From the NCBI GenBank assembly GCA_027604505.1, contig JADIIX010000032.1, positions 62,001 to 126,000 on the forward strand: a stretch of 64,000 nucleotides of DNA, given 5' to 3'. The translations under genes were made by a program, and so were the position numbers. Under the pieces are notes generated by a model. It saw nothing but the letters and a program-made list of their open reading frames with translations. It had not been told where the DNA came from and ran no database searches. The stretch comes from Gonapodya sp. JEL0774. Lineage: Eukaryota > Monoblepharomycota > Monoblepharidomycetes > Monoblepharidales > Gonapodyaceae. Below, piece by piece: positions 36,032 through 45,583 of this stretch. Position 1 is the first letter of the stretch. Every line of letters begins with the position of its first letter.

Positions 36032-37477
36032 ATGTCCAACCGAGTTTCTCAGCTTGCATCGCACCTTGTTGTGCCGAACGAAACAGCCGCTGGATCCAAG
36101 TTGGTCGCGAAGGATCCGTTCTCCCGTTCCGATCCTTACATCACTGCATTGGTCTCCCACAATGACTCGGCGCTGAAAACCTTCATTGAGCGAAATGGAA
36201 CTACTCCAATCACCGTTTCTTTTGACTCAGCCGTGCCCCACGTAGCGGTCATCAAGTTCAACAACCCGTCCCAGTTCAACTCTCTCTCCGTCGCCATGGG
36301 TCAGGCCTTTGGCCGCATCATCGATTTCTTGATGGATTCGTGTCGGGATATCCGAGCCGTAGTTCTCACAGGAGAGGGAAAGGCATTTTGTGCTGGTGCG
36401 GATCTCAGGAGGTCGGGAACACGACAGAAGGGTGCGGACAGCGAGAAGGTATACGAAGGGAGCGAGTTTTACAATTTGTATCTGGGGCCCATACGAAGAT
36501 GTAAGGTACGTAGAGACCAGCATGGCCTTTATCGAAGTTTGGTGAGACCGCGAGAGGCACCTCTCCTACAAGATGCACTTGCGGAAGGCATTACTTTCGC
36601 TATTTGGAAAGTCGCTTTCGTTTTAGACTTAGATTGTCTCCGCCGGTTAGTTTCGATCAACTTACCTGCATTGCTCTGTCCATCACATCCTTCCCAAATC
36701 AGGTGCCCATTATCGCAGCCGTAAACGGCCACGCCATTGGAGCAGGCTTCTCTGTTGCATTAGCTTGCGACATGCGTACAGCATACAAGGACGCGAGGGT
36801 TGGAGTGAACTTTGTGCGGTAGGTTTCGTATTAACTCAAAGCAATGTGGCGATTCCAGTCACTTAAGCGCTCTCCTCTGTCATATCCCTGACTATTCAAT
36901 TATTGAAATATGAAAACTCTTAGTCTCGGCCTCCACCCTGGCATGGCTGCTACCCGTACGTTTGTTCGTCTATTCAAAATCGTTGTCGTTTTTCTTACAA
37001 ACGTCAATCTACGACGCCTTCAGAAACTCTCCCCCTCCTTCTTGGAACCCAACACGCCAACCGTCTCCTCCTCACCGGCGAACTCCAACCTGCCTCCCAT
37101 CCTCTCATGTCCCCCATCTTCCTCTCTCTCCACGACAGCGCCAGTGCAACCCTCGATGCTGCTCTCGACGTTGCCCGCAAATGCGCATCAGCAAGTCCCT
37201 TGGCTGTGCAAGCTACAACAAGAACTCTGAGGATGAGGTGGGAGAGTGGATTGGAGCAGGTTTTGGAGAGGGAGGGATGGGGTCAGATGATGGGCAGAAT
37301 TGTCGAGGGAGGGGCGCAAGTGACAGAGGTGGGTTGTGCCTTGATGAGATACACTTTGCTGCAGTGTGGAAGGTTTCGTGCTGGCCATGCGGCTAACCAC
37401 CCCTTGCCCCGTCACTTCAGGGTACTCGCGCGACGGCAGAGAAGCGTGACCCGGTGTTCCGCCCTGCACAAGATTAG
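36032..37477 (+). CDS. Enoyl-CoA hydratase/isomerase (crotonase) family protein
   Basis: This is a crotonase-fold protein, expected to act on an acyl-CoA thioester. The ATG at 36032 starts MSNRVSQLASHLV. The first exon includes HVAVIKFNNPSQFNSLS, then RAVVLTGEGKAFCAGADLR, which forms one half of the oxyanion hole. After an intron of about 200 nt (36507-36702), the other half reads VPIIAAVNGHAIGAGFSVAL followed by ACDMRTAYKDARVGVNFVR, LGLHPGMAAT and, in later exons, LTGELQPA-SHPL and ALDVARKCASASPLAVQATT. The last exon is short, GTRATAEKRDPVFRPAQD, with TAG at 37475-37477. The two hydratase Glu residues (in GxGxELA and in the GxPEV/GEPE position) are replaced by Ser and Asn, so it is probably not a classical hydratase. 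No C-terminal peroxisomal tripeptide is seen. Confidence 0.85.
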
Positions 37478-38038
37478 TCGTAGATGGAGCTCAAAACGGC
37501 TGTTCTCGGGAGATTTTGGAGCAGATCTAGTGATTGTTTTGTGCATTCGAAGCAAATACAAGGATTGGAAACTGATGTGTGCCTGTTCTCGAGCCCCTTG
37601 CATTTCTTTACTCAGATTCACCCGTGAGCACGCAGGAGGCTGTGGAGTTGAATGAGCAACCTGAGCACCAATGTCAATGTGAATATGACTACATAAAGTT
37701 TAGTGGGCTCATTCGACATCATTGTTATGTAACATCAGCGAGGTAATGGTGATTTATTATTCCAGGGAAACTCTCATTTTCTCTGCTTATCACATTGACA
37801 CTTTGAGAGAGACTTGATAAAGCCAACAGATTAGGTGCTACCACGTGCAGTAATTACATGATGTGATGCGACGACATTTGTCAGGAAGATCTCAACAATT
37901 TCCAAATGATGAACCAAAAAGAGCGGAATAACACATGAATATTGGCAGGGCATCGAAGAAGGTAGTCGCCGAATGATGAATCCGCTTGCTTCAAGAATAC
38001 AGTTGATGTGCATATGAAAGGATGCATTTCTCAACAGC
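37478..38038. other. Convergent intergenic region
   Basis: This is the gap between the crotonase stop and the end of the cyclin on the opposite strand. It probably contains both 3' UTRs. I see no gene or repeat. Confidence 0.4.
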
Positions 38039-39408
38039 TCAACGTGTTTCTGGGGGAGTTGGAGGAGGGGTGATGGGTTCTCCACGAGACCGACTTTGTG
38101 CACGATGGTGGCAAACAAGAAGGTGGTCCGCAACTGTCAGTACCCGAGGCTCAATTGGGAAAAGTGACGCCAGAGTTTGCAGAATGCTTTGCGTCTGGGG
38201 ACAAATGGATGAATTGAACTTGCCCAATTATAAGATCGACGCGTCAACAGCTAACTCACCAAGCAAGTGCTCTCTTCTTTTCCCTCAATTATTAACAATT
38301 TATCCGCTGCAATTAAGGCAGCCACCGCAATCGTCGCGCTTCTCAGACCGAGGAAGCGAGAATGCGCTAACGAGGTATCGATTACGCTGTGTGCGAGTTC
38401 AATAACGTCGCGCGGAACCGAAATCGCCGGTTCTGTAGACTGGCCGATCGGAGAGTAGAAATCGCTATTCCGGATAGATCGGCCGTCGTTGCCAACCCGG
38501 CCTGTAAGGGTGTCCACAAGGTCACCGGGAGACTTCCAGCTCAAGTCAAAGCCGATGACATCCAAGAGCCGCCTCTCCATCTCCTTGAGATCCCAGCGAG
38601 AGTATTGATTGCAGCAGAGCGCCATTATATTGCCGACCGTGAGTGTTGCCTTGGGGAGCTCAACATATTTGGACGCCACGAAGAGACAGGTGATACCCAA
38701 TAGTTGACTAAAATGTAAGCAAACAACGGTTAGATGCACAAACAGAGAGAGTTTAGTGCCCAAGAACCATTTCCGTTGCAAACGTACTAGTCTCTTTTGG
38801 GGATACTTCTCCGACTCAAATACCTATCGCAGGCATTGACAGCGAGCGCCAGAGAGGTGGAGGACAGATTAAACGCGCATTTTATATCTGCGTCATTGCA
38901 GTTTGGTCGGGCACATGAATGCGTGAATAAAGAAACTTCAAGTGCAGTGTTTCAGGGACCAACCTGAAAGCCACTCCACCAAACTCCGACGCACTGACGC
39001 GGGTAAACCATCAAACACTGAGCACGAGAACTATCACCCACAGAGCGTATTTCCTACTTACTTTCACCGGTAACTTCGGTTTGGAAGTCCAAAAAATCTG
39101 ATAGCGGAAGTGTTGACTCCTGTGAATGGATTTTCCACAACCATGGGTTGGTTCCACCAGGAAAGAAGAGAAGCATGGAAGAAAAATCAGTCTCCGCAGC
39201 TCGAGGAAAAGAGCAAAGAGGTGGTCTAACGCACCTCTTCGACTGCCGTTATGTGCATTATTTCCGGCAAATACTCCGCAAACCCGTCGTGGTGAACGGC
39301 CGGCACAACTGCCGACACCAAACCAAACACGCGTTTCCCTTCGTCACCCAATCGGCTTTCTGCTGGAGGTGGACTGGGAAGCGGTTTGCAGTGCCGATAT
39401 CTGTCCAT
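38039..39408 (-). CDS. Cyclin (mitotic/B-type-like)
   Basis: This is a regulatory subunit of a cyclin-dependent kinase. The ATG at 39408 begins MDRYRHCKPLPSPPPAESRL, and a later part reads FAEYLPEIMHI, like the helix preceding the cyclin box. The box is assembled from small exons: VRRSLVEWLS, DIKCAFNLSSTSLALAVNAC, DRYLSRRSIPKRD, then LLGITCLFVASKYVELP with KATLTVGNIMALCCNQYSRW and DLKEMERRLLDVIGFDLSW. The second cyclin fold follows with RDVIELAHSVIDTSLAHSRF and SATIAVAALIAADKLL. A last exon (about 38039-38227) ends at PPPTPPETR-stop. The WLS/DIKC junction uses a GTTGGT donor at 38963. The last exon is the least certain. A destruction box is not visible, so the B-type label is tentative. Confidence 0.82.
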
Positions 39409-40122
39409 TTGAGGCGTTCAGGGACAACACGGACAGATTGCAGAAAGGCGGATTGGGGCTTGGAGCGTAACGGCGAGAGGGAGCAGTCCGAGATGGAATT
39501 TCCTTTGTGCGACCCACTGACGCCGGTCAGTCAAGATAGAGTTAGGCGAAACACGATTTGGTTTCGTTTTGTGAAGCGCTTGTTTGACAGCTGAGGTGAG
39601 TGGTGGTCGCCTCATACCATACACAAAAACCACCGTGATCCCATGGGGCGCTAGTATATATATCCAGTTGCGCTTTGAAACGTAGGAGCCAAAACGCTTT
39701 ATTCTACGTTTTTTTTCCCGATTTAGACACTTGGATCTATGAATCACGTGGAAGCTGATCAGATCTAAGATACCTATTTGGGACTCCAATTAATACATAT
39801 GAATCGGCCCTTACAACTGAGTCAGGAGCTCTCGGAATACTCTTTCTGATAAGCGAACGAGCATGAACTTTCAACGATGATAGTGGAGTGCTTCCGTAGA
39901 ATGCTGATTTGTATGGTTTACATAAATCTGAGCCAGGCCCTTATCACCCAGATCACAAGTGGTGGGAGACATCGGGATATATTGGCATTCTGAACTTATC
40001 ATATTATTGCCAGTAAGAACGAGCCAAATTGTGAATCAAAACTTTGGAGCGCCTCTTGCTATATCGATCTTACACACACAAACGCACAAAAGCCAGGGGA
40101 GGGGATGCCCTCCATAGCACAA
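39409..40122. other. Intergenic region
   Basis: This stretch of about 700 bases lies between nicotinamidase and cyclin, both on the minus strand, and would hold the cyclin promoter and the nicotinamidase 3' flank. A TATATATATCC run near 39655 and a T-rich tract at 39711 are visible. I see no gene. Confidence 0.4.
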
Positions 40123-41063
40123 TCAACCTTGAATCCCCAAAAAGTTCTTGACCCTGGGATCATTCAATCTCGCAACATCTATTCCCCTCTCCGTCATTTC
40201 TCTGAAGACAGCCCCGTCTTGGGAAGGTATAACCCCACGGCATCCTTCTGGAATGACAAGAACTGGAAAACCAAACTTGATCGCGTCAAGTGCCGTGGCA
40301 CGAACGCAAAAGTCTGTTGCAAGGCCTAAGAGAAGGAATGAGGATTCCTCAGGATTCGACATCTTCCAGACATTTGTCGTCAACTTACCGATAACGACCA
40401 CCCGATCAATATCGTTTTTATGCAGTAGCTTGGACATGGGTGTGATCTTTTGGTACAAATTGTCTGCAAATGCAGAATACGAATCCAAAGCCGTATCACG
40501 ACCTTTCCATACAAAGTCATGAATGTTGGCTTTGCTGAGTAACGGGTGAATTTCAAAGCCCCAAGTGCCTTTCTGCAAATGGGAATCGTAACGTCGAGTA
40601 TTGACGTTTGAAATAGAGAAGGGAATGTGACGAACCACGCAATGTACTGGGAAGACGGTTTGAGTCACCCTCTGACCATTGTAGTCATACTCAATGTCAC
40701 TGAAGACTGAGGGATTGCTCTTGTGGGATTGAGCGAAGGAAACGTGATCCGTCGGGTGCGCATCCTGTTCCCACAAAATGCTCACCCAACTGTTGAACAG
40801 CGACACGAAGGCGAATATCCTACCTGAGTAGCGACCACATATGCAAACTTCCCACTATCTGCAAGCTGTTTCGCCACTTGAACTGCTTGTTCAGCTTCCC
40901 CTACAGCAAGCGATCCGGTTATAAAATCATTCTGAAAATCAACCAGAATCAAGGCGGTGCGCGGTTCCAAGACACCATCAAGCGAGAAGAATGACTGAGG
41001 ATCGATGTAAGAGTGTGCTAATTTGTCAGCGACCATTTTTCGGGGTAGCTGATCGAGCAACAT
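40123..41063 (-). CDS. PNC1: Nicotinamidase (Pnc1-type, isochorismatase-like hydrolase)
   Basis: This enzyme converts nicotinamide to nicotinate in the NAD salvage pathway and relieves sirtuin inhibition. The ATG at 41063 starts MLLDQLPRKMVADKL. The catalytic Asp lies in ALILVDFQNDFITGSLAVG. After one intron comes the metal-binding DAHPTDHVSFAQSH. The catalytic Lys lies in DFVWKGRDTALDSYSAF, and the nucleophilic Cys in GLATDFCVRATALDAI. The last of these is reached by removing an intron near 40330-40390 that has no in-frame stop and would otherwise add about 22 residues. The conserved C-terminus reads VLVIPEGCRGV and the stop is at 40125-40123. It lies head to head with the chitinase (145 bp between starts). 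Confidence 0.92.
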
Positions 41064-41208
41064 GGTTGTTCGATTTTATGTTCGGGACTGATTTCCAATC
41101 CACAACAGCACCCGGCCGTAGTGAACCTGTGGCATCCTCACCATATAAACCAGCACGCCTTTGCCGAACGCGAGACACCCAACCTTTTCTGATTGCCACC
41201 ATCAACCA

Positions 41209-43017
41209 ATGCCGAAAGCAGTTTACTACTGTGAGCTTTCCTATTGCTGAGCGTTGACCGCGCCCTCCTCGCCTCGTTCTCAACATGTAATCTACAAAAA
41301 AGTTACCAACTGGGGGATCTGTAAGTGAGCTGAGAGATGGAATTTCATCGCATTGTTCGTTGGACTCGACTGAACCAACTCCTTGATTGGTCCACAGATG
41401 CTCGAGGGTATCCTCCCAAGTCCATTCCTCTCGATTTTGTCGACGAACTCACCTGTACGTGAATACGGAGGATGCTGTACTGGTATTAAACGCCAGCCAT
41501 CAACCAAAATCACTGCTATCGCAGATGCATTCTTCGCGGTGAAACCAAACCCTTCGGGTTTCCACGTCCCGACTCTCACCGACCCGTGGGCAGACACCGA
41601 CAAAAGATTTCCCGACAATGAGTCAGTCGAGCCATTTGACAGCATTCAACCGCCGCAGCCCTTCTACGGTAACTTGAACCAGCTCAAAAAGTTGAAGGCG
41701 AAGAAACCATCCCTGTGGATCGGGATGAGCATAGGTGGATGGTTCGTGGAAAGGCTGCTTTCTTTTTACTGGTCATGAGTCTTGCTATAATGGTTTCGCT
41801 TCAACCTCTCCATGCAGGTCGGGGTCAACCAACTTTTCTGACGCAGTGGCAACCCCGCAAGCTCGAGCAGCGTTTGCTGAAGGCGTTCTCGAAATTCTGA
41901 GAAAGTATCCAGGTATCTTTTCAACGATAGATTTTGATGTGAGTAGTACATGGGGCCTCAATTCATCCTCAGCCAGCCTTCTCACGATGCCTGTTTCCTT
42001 TGGCATTCCACAGTGGGAGCACATCAGGCAAGTAGCCGTCGCTCTTTCTACGCCATTCTCCATTACTTCTTCATGAATTCTTGATATTCATTAGCCCACC
42101 GGGAAAGAATTATGGCCAGCCCGGAAACATTGTGCGCCCAGGCGATGGTGCAAATTTCGTGGACTTCCTCCGCATCATGCGCACACGGCTCATAGAAACC
42201 GGATGTGGAACAATAAGGTGAATAGTGAACTATGTGCGTCCCAATTGTTACTCACTAGGTGGTGTTGAAACTGCGCCGTCGATTGTCAGATTGACCGCTG
42301 CAGTAGTGGGTACCCCGGAAAAAATGGACGGCCTACCAGTCGAGGGAATGAATGCTTACTTGGATGAGTTTCGAGTTATGGCAAGTTGTTTAGCAGTTCA
42401 TGTTCCCTTCACACTGCATCTTCTTATCGAAGCATTTGATGATAGACGTACGACTATGCCAGCTCCGCCTGGGGCTCTGGCGTCGCCGGCCACCAAGCCA
42501 ACCTTTATCCTTCCCCTTATGGCCCGCACTCGGCCCATAGAGCAATACGCGCCTACCTTGACCGTGGTGTCCCTGCACACAAACTGCACCTTGGAGTAGC
42601 GTTCTACTCCCGTGGGTTCGCAAACACGGACGGTTTGGGACGTCCCACATCGGGAGTTGTGAAGAACAAGACGCTTGATGAGGGAGTGTCCGATTATAAG
42701 GATTTACCTGTTCCGGGTGCGACAGAGTACTGGGATCCAGTAGCCAGAGCCGGGTACTGCTACGATCCGAGGACAAGAGATTTGAACTCGTACGATACAG
42801 TGGAGAGTGTGAGGGAGAAGTGCGCGTACGTGCACCAGAACGGACTCGGTAAGTCATTCTACGTATGGACGGATTATGCGAACTTGGTTCTGCTCACGCT
42901 CGAGCTTCTCTGTTAGGAGGAATTATCGTTTGGGAGATCAGCGGTGATGTGCGTGATGTGAACAACCCAAGATCCCTGATTCGTACGCTACACGCAGGGC
43001 TCAGTGGAGGTCGATAA
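41209..43017 (+). CDS. GH18-family chitinase, no signal peptide
   Basis: This is a family 18 chitinase-like TIM-barrel enzyme. The tiny first exon, MPKAVYY, at ATG 41209 joins FTNWGIYARGYPPKSIPLDF to form the usual barrel beta-strand 1. WIGMSIGGW is the SxGG motif. The active site is FSTIDFDWE assembled across an intron near 41940-42014. The catalytic Glu and the two Asp before it are kept, but the first Asp of DxxDxDxE is Ser. Later exons read LTAAVVGTPEKMDGLPVEGM, YLDEFRVM-TYDYASSAWG, HQANLYPSP, KLHLGVAFYSRGFANTDGLG, YWDPVARAGYCYDPR and the terminal GLGGIIVWEISGD. The stop is TAA at 43015-43017. No signal peptide precedes the catalytic domain, so it appears intracellular or unconventionally secreted. 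Confidence 0.92.
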
Positions 43018-43182
43018 TGATATCATTAATAAAAAGTAGTACTGCTCGGCGCTGCAGTCTGGGACAGAATATCACCCCCACAACAGTGGAAGTCCAAATC
43101 ATGGGTCCACATTCACGGCTCCTCTGGTGAGCTTCCTGTCCATGTTGGTATGAGGTGATGCTTTTTGTTGTAAAGGCATTGT

Positions 43183-43763
43183 TCACAATGTCGCATAACC
43201 TTGCATTCTCCGAGGATCTACTGGCGACACCGATTGGGAATCCTCCCCACGTCCACAGAGTCCACACGACATGAACGTGTACTGATACGTCCCTTCTGCA
43301 TTCACTCGAAAGGAGTAGCGGTGGGTCGCGATTACGTGACGACAGGACTTACAGTTGTCTGGATGGTTGGGGTGCCACTGTCAGACTTCACTTCTTTTCT
43401 TGACTTGAAGAAACACGACGGAACGCTCTTACGTTCGAACATGGATCTTTCTTCTCCTTCGTGTGCCCTGTTTATCCAAGACCAAGCGTCGTCTTGTCGG
43501 GTACCGTTCGGGATCCCATCAGTTTCGTCATCATCATCTTCCTCATCTGACGTCCAAGGGTCCGTGATTTCTTCATGATGTCCGTTCATTCGTCCTACTC
43601 TACCATTCATAGCACCGTTTCCACTGATGTCTCTTCGCACTATTCCAGGAATATCTCTTTCCCCGCATTCAGCGCAGCCAGCGAGATTAATCAAGTACGC
43701 AGAAGAGTCAGACGTGAAAGAATTTCGGTCCGGCTCATGGGTCTTGAGGCATCGACGGCACAT
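43183..43763 (-). CDS. CHURC1: Churchill-domain zinc protein (CHURC1 homologue)
   Basis: This is a small zinc-binding protein related to animal Churchill, a regulator of FGF signalling in vertebrates; its role outside animals is unknown. Exon 1 (43433-43763) starts [20 protein letters not shown] and continues [16 protein letters not shown]. The intron is 43359-43432 (74 nt). Exon 2 (43183-43358) restores [20 protein letters not shown], then [20 protein letters not shown] and [14 protein letters not shown]-stop. The pattern of CxxC, CxxC, CxxCxHVIAxH and CxLCG matches the vertebrate protein nearly end to end. The spliced product is about 168 residues, longer than the animal protein (about 112) because of an acidic insert ([11 protein letters not shown]) after the second Cys pair. 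The divergent metacaspase starts 144 bp away. Confidence 0.88.
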
Positions 43764-43907
43764 TTGTGAGTTTATGGAGGAAGAAGACCAGGCTTCTTGG
43801 CCTCACTGATCACGCCGTTGCGAAGCATACAATACCACGACAAATTAGATTCGCTGCGAAGATAAGAAAATTCGATCATTCGATCATTCAAGAAATCTTC
43901 ACAGCTG

Positions 43908-45333
43908 ATGCCAATATCTAGAGAATCCCCTTCTGCTCGTCACACCCGATCAACATCCGAACCTCTCTCGCCCTCCAAAACCAACGATGTCGAGAAACGA
44001 CCTCGGCAGCGGATAGCAACGGAAAATCCCGGGTCCACTGGATCATCAGCTGTAAAACAACCACTTGTCAAAGGCAAAAGCAAGCATGAGATTGAGGATG
44101 AGAGACTCATCAAAGCGGCAAAGTTTGTGATCAACCGAGTTCCGTCAATGCGGACGAAAGTAATATGAGGACTGATTGAAATCATGTCCTTCTCACAGAG
44201 AAAATAGACGAGCCACTTTCAAGGTTGAAGGTCGACGAAAAGCTGTGTTGATTGGCATCAATTACACAGGACAGGGCAAAGCGGAGCTCAAAGGTATTCC
44301 AATATTTACCTCTCCCCCCCCCCCCCCTCCCTTACTGCACTTACACACATGAAATTAACTACTCTCTTTTTGCACATTCAAGGGTGCTGGAATGATGTAC
44401 AAAACATCCGGTCCTTTATCTCCTCCCCTCCATTCTCGTTTCCTACTGACGAAGACAACATGAGAGTCCTCACGGACGATCCATCCAAGCAGCCCGAGCG
44501 CCGCCCCACGCGGCGCAACATTCTTGAAGCCCTGAAATGGCTCGTGGAAGATGTCGCAGATGGAGACAGTCGTTTTCTGCACTTTTCGGGTCACGGAGTG
44601 CAGCGCGAGGACACGGACGGAGACGAAGAGGATGGGTTTGACGAGAGTATATTGCCATTGGATTACACAACGCAAGGACCCATACTTGATGATGTGAGTG
44701 ATGCCACCGCGCAGCTCTTGTTGCCGAAGTTTGTTTAGCAGACACTGAGCTGCCAATATCCTGTAGGAGCTCAACCGTATCTTGGTACGCTCCATTCCTC
44801 CTACCGCCCGACTCACCTGCATCTTCGATTCGTGTCATTCCGGCACAGTTCTCGATCTCCCATTTTGCTACTCCTCCACCGGGGATCTCCAGCTTTACAA
44901 TCCCGAAGAAGAAGCCAAGATCAACGCCCAAGAAGCAGTCGACTGCACTCTCCGCGGCGACACAAAGGGCGCCGTTGGGAATCTCGTAGCGGGTATCATG
45001 GCAGTCACGGGAGAAGGTGACAAGGCCGCCCGTGCGGCACGCAAAGCAAAGAGTTCGCGAGGAGACGTGATCCTGTTTTCCGGGTCCAAGGACGACCAAA
45101 CATCTGCCGACGCAAAAATTGACGGATCGGCAAGTGGTGCGCTCTCTTACGCTATTATCAAAACCTCAAGGGACTACGGTGTGATTGCATATGGGAACAA
45201 GCCCGGGGGTGCCAAGATTTCGTATGCAGTCTTGTTGGCCAACATGAGGGGGATTCTGAGGGACAAATTTAGTCAAAAGGTACAGCTCAGCTCAGGCAAG
45301 GTGATGAATATGGCTGAAACTTTTTCGCTTTAA
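43908..45333 (+). CDS. Metacaspase (peptidase C14)
   Basis: This is a calcium-dependent Arg/Lys-specific cysteine protease. The ATG at 43908 opens a basic, Ser-rich region (MPISRESPSARHTRSTSEPL) of about 75 residues that lacks the usual Pro/Gln-rich or zinc-finger prodomain. The catalytic domain begins RKAVLIGINYTGQGKAELKG and continues CWNDVQNIRSFI. The catalytic His is in RFLHFSGHGVQ and the catalytic Cys in CIFDSCHSGTVLDLPF. Further motifs are DESILPLDYTTQGPILDDEL and DVILFSGSKDDQTSADAKI, followed by GALSYAIIKT. The stop is at 45331-45333. A run of 14 C residues sits in the intron near 44317-44330. No p20/p10 split insertion is seen, so it is type I-like. Confidence 0.93.
44317..44330 (+). 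repeat. Poly-C homopolymer in metacaspase intron
   Basis: Fourteen consecutive C residues lie inside an intron, close to the pyrimidine-rich 3' part. The exact length is prone to sequencing error and does not affect the protein. Confidence 0.85.
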
Positions 45334-45583
45334 TGCATTCTACATTCCGACATACTCAATAAGATGATCTATTTAATTCTAAAAAGTACTACATATAAAT
45401 AAGGAATCAAACGTACATGGCAAGAACTAGGACGCGGAAGTACAGGGAACATTACAATCGCTTACGACTTAGTCCTACAGTTGAGTTTTAGAGGAAAGAA
45501 TCTTATTTGCATTTGTATGAGCCAGCCAACTCGAATATAGAAGCAAATTTGTGCCATTTGAAACAGGGGCTGCTACCCTCTCT

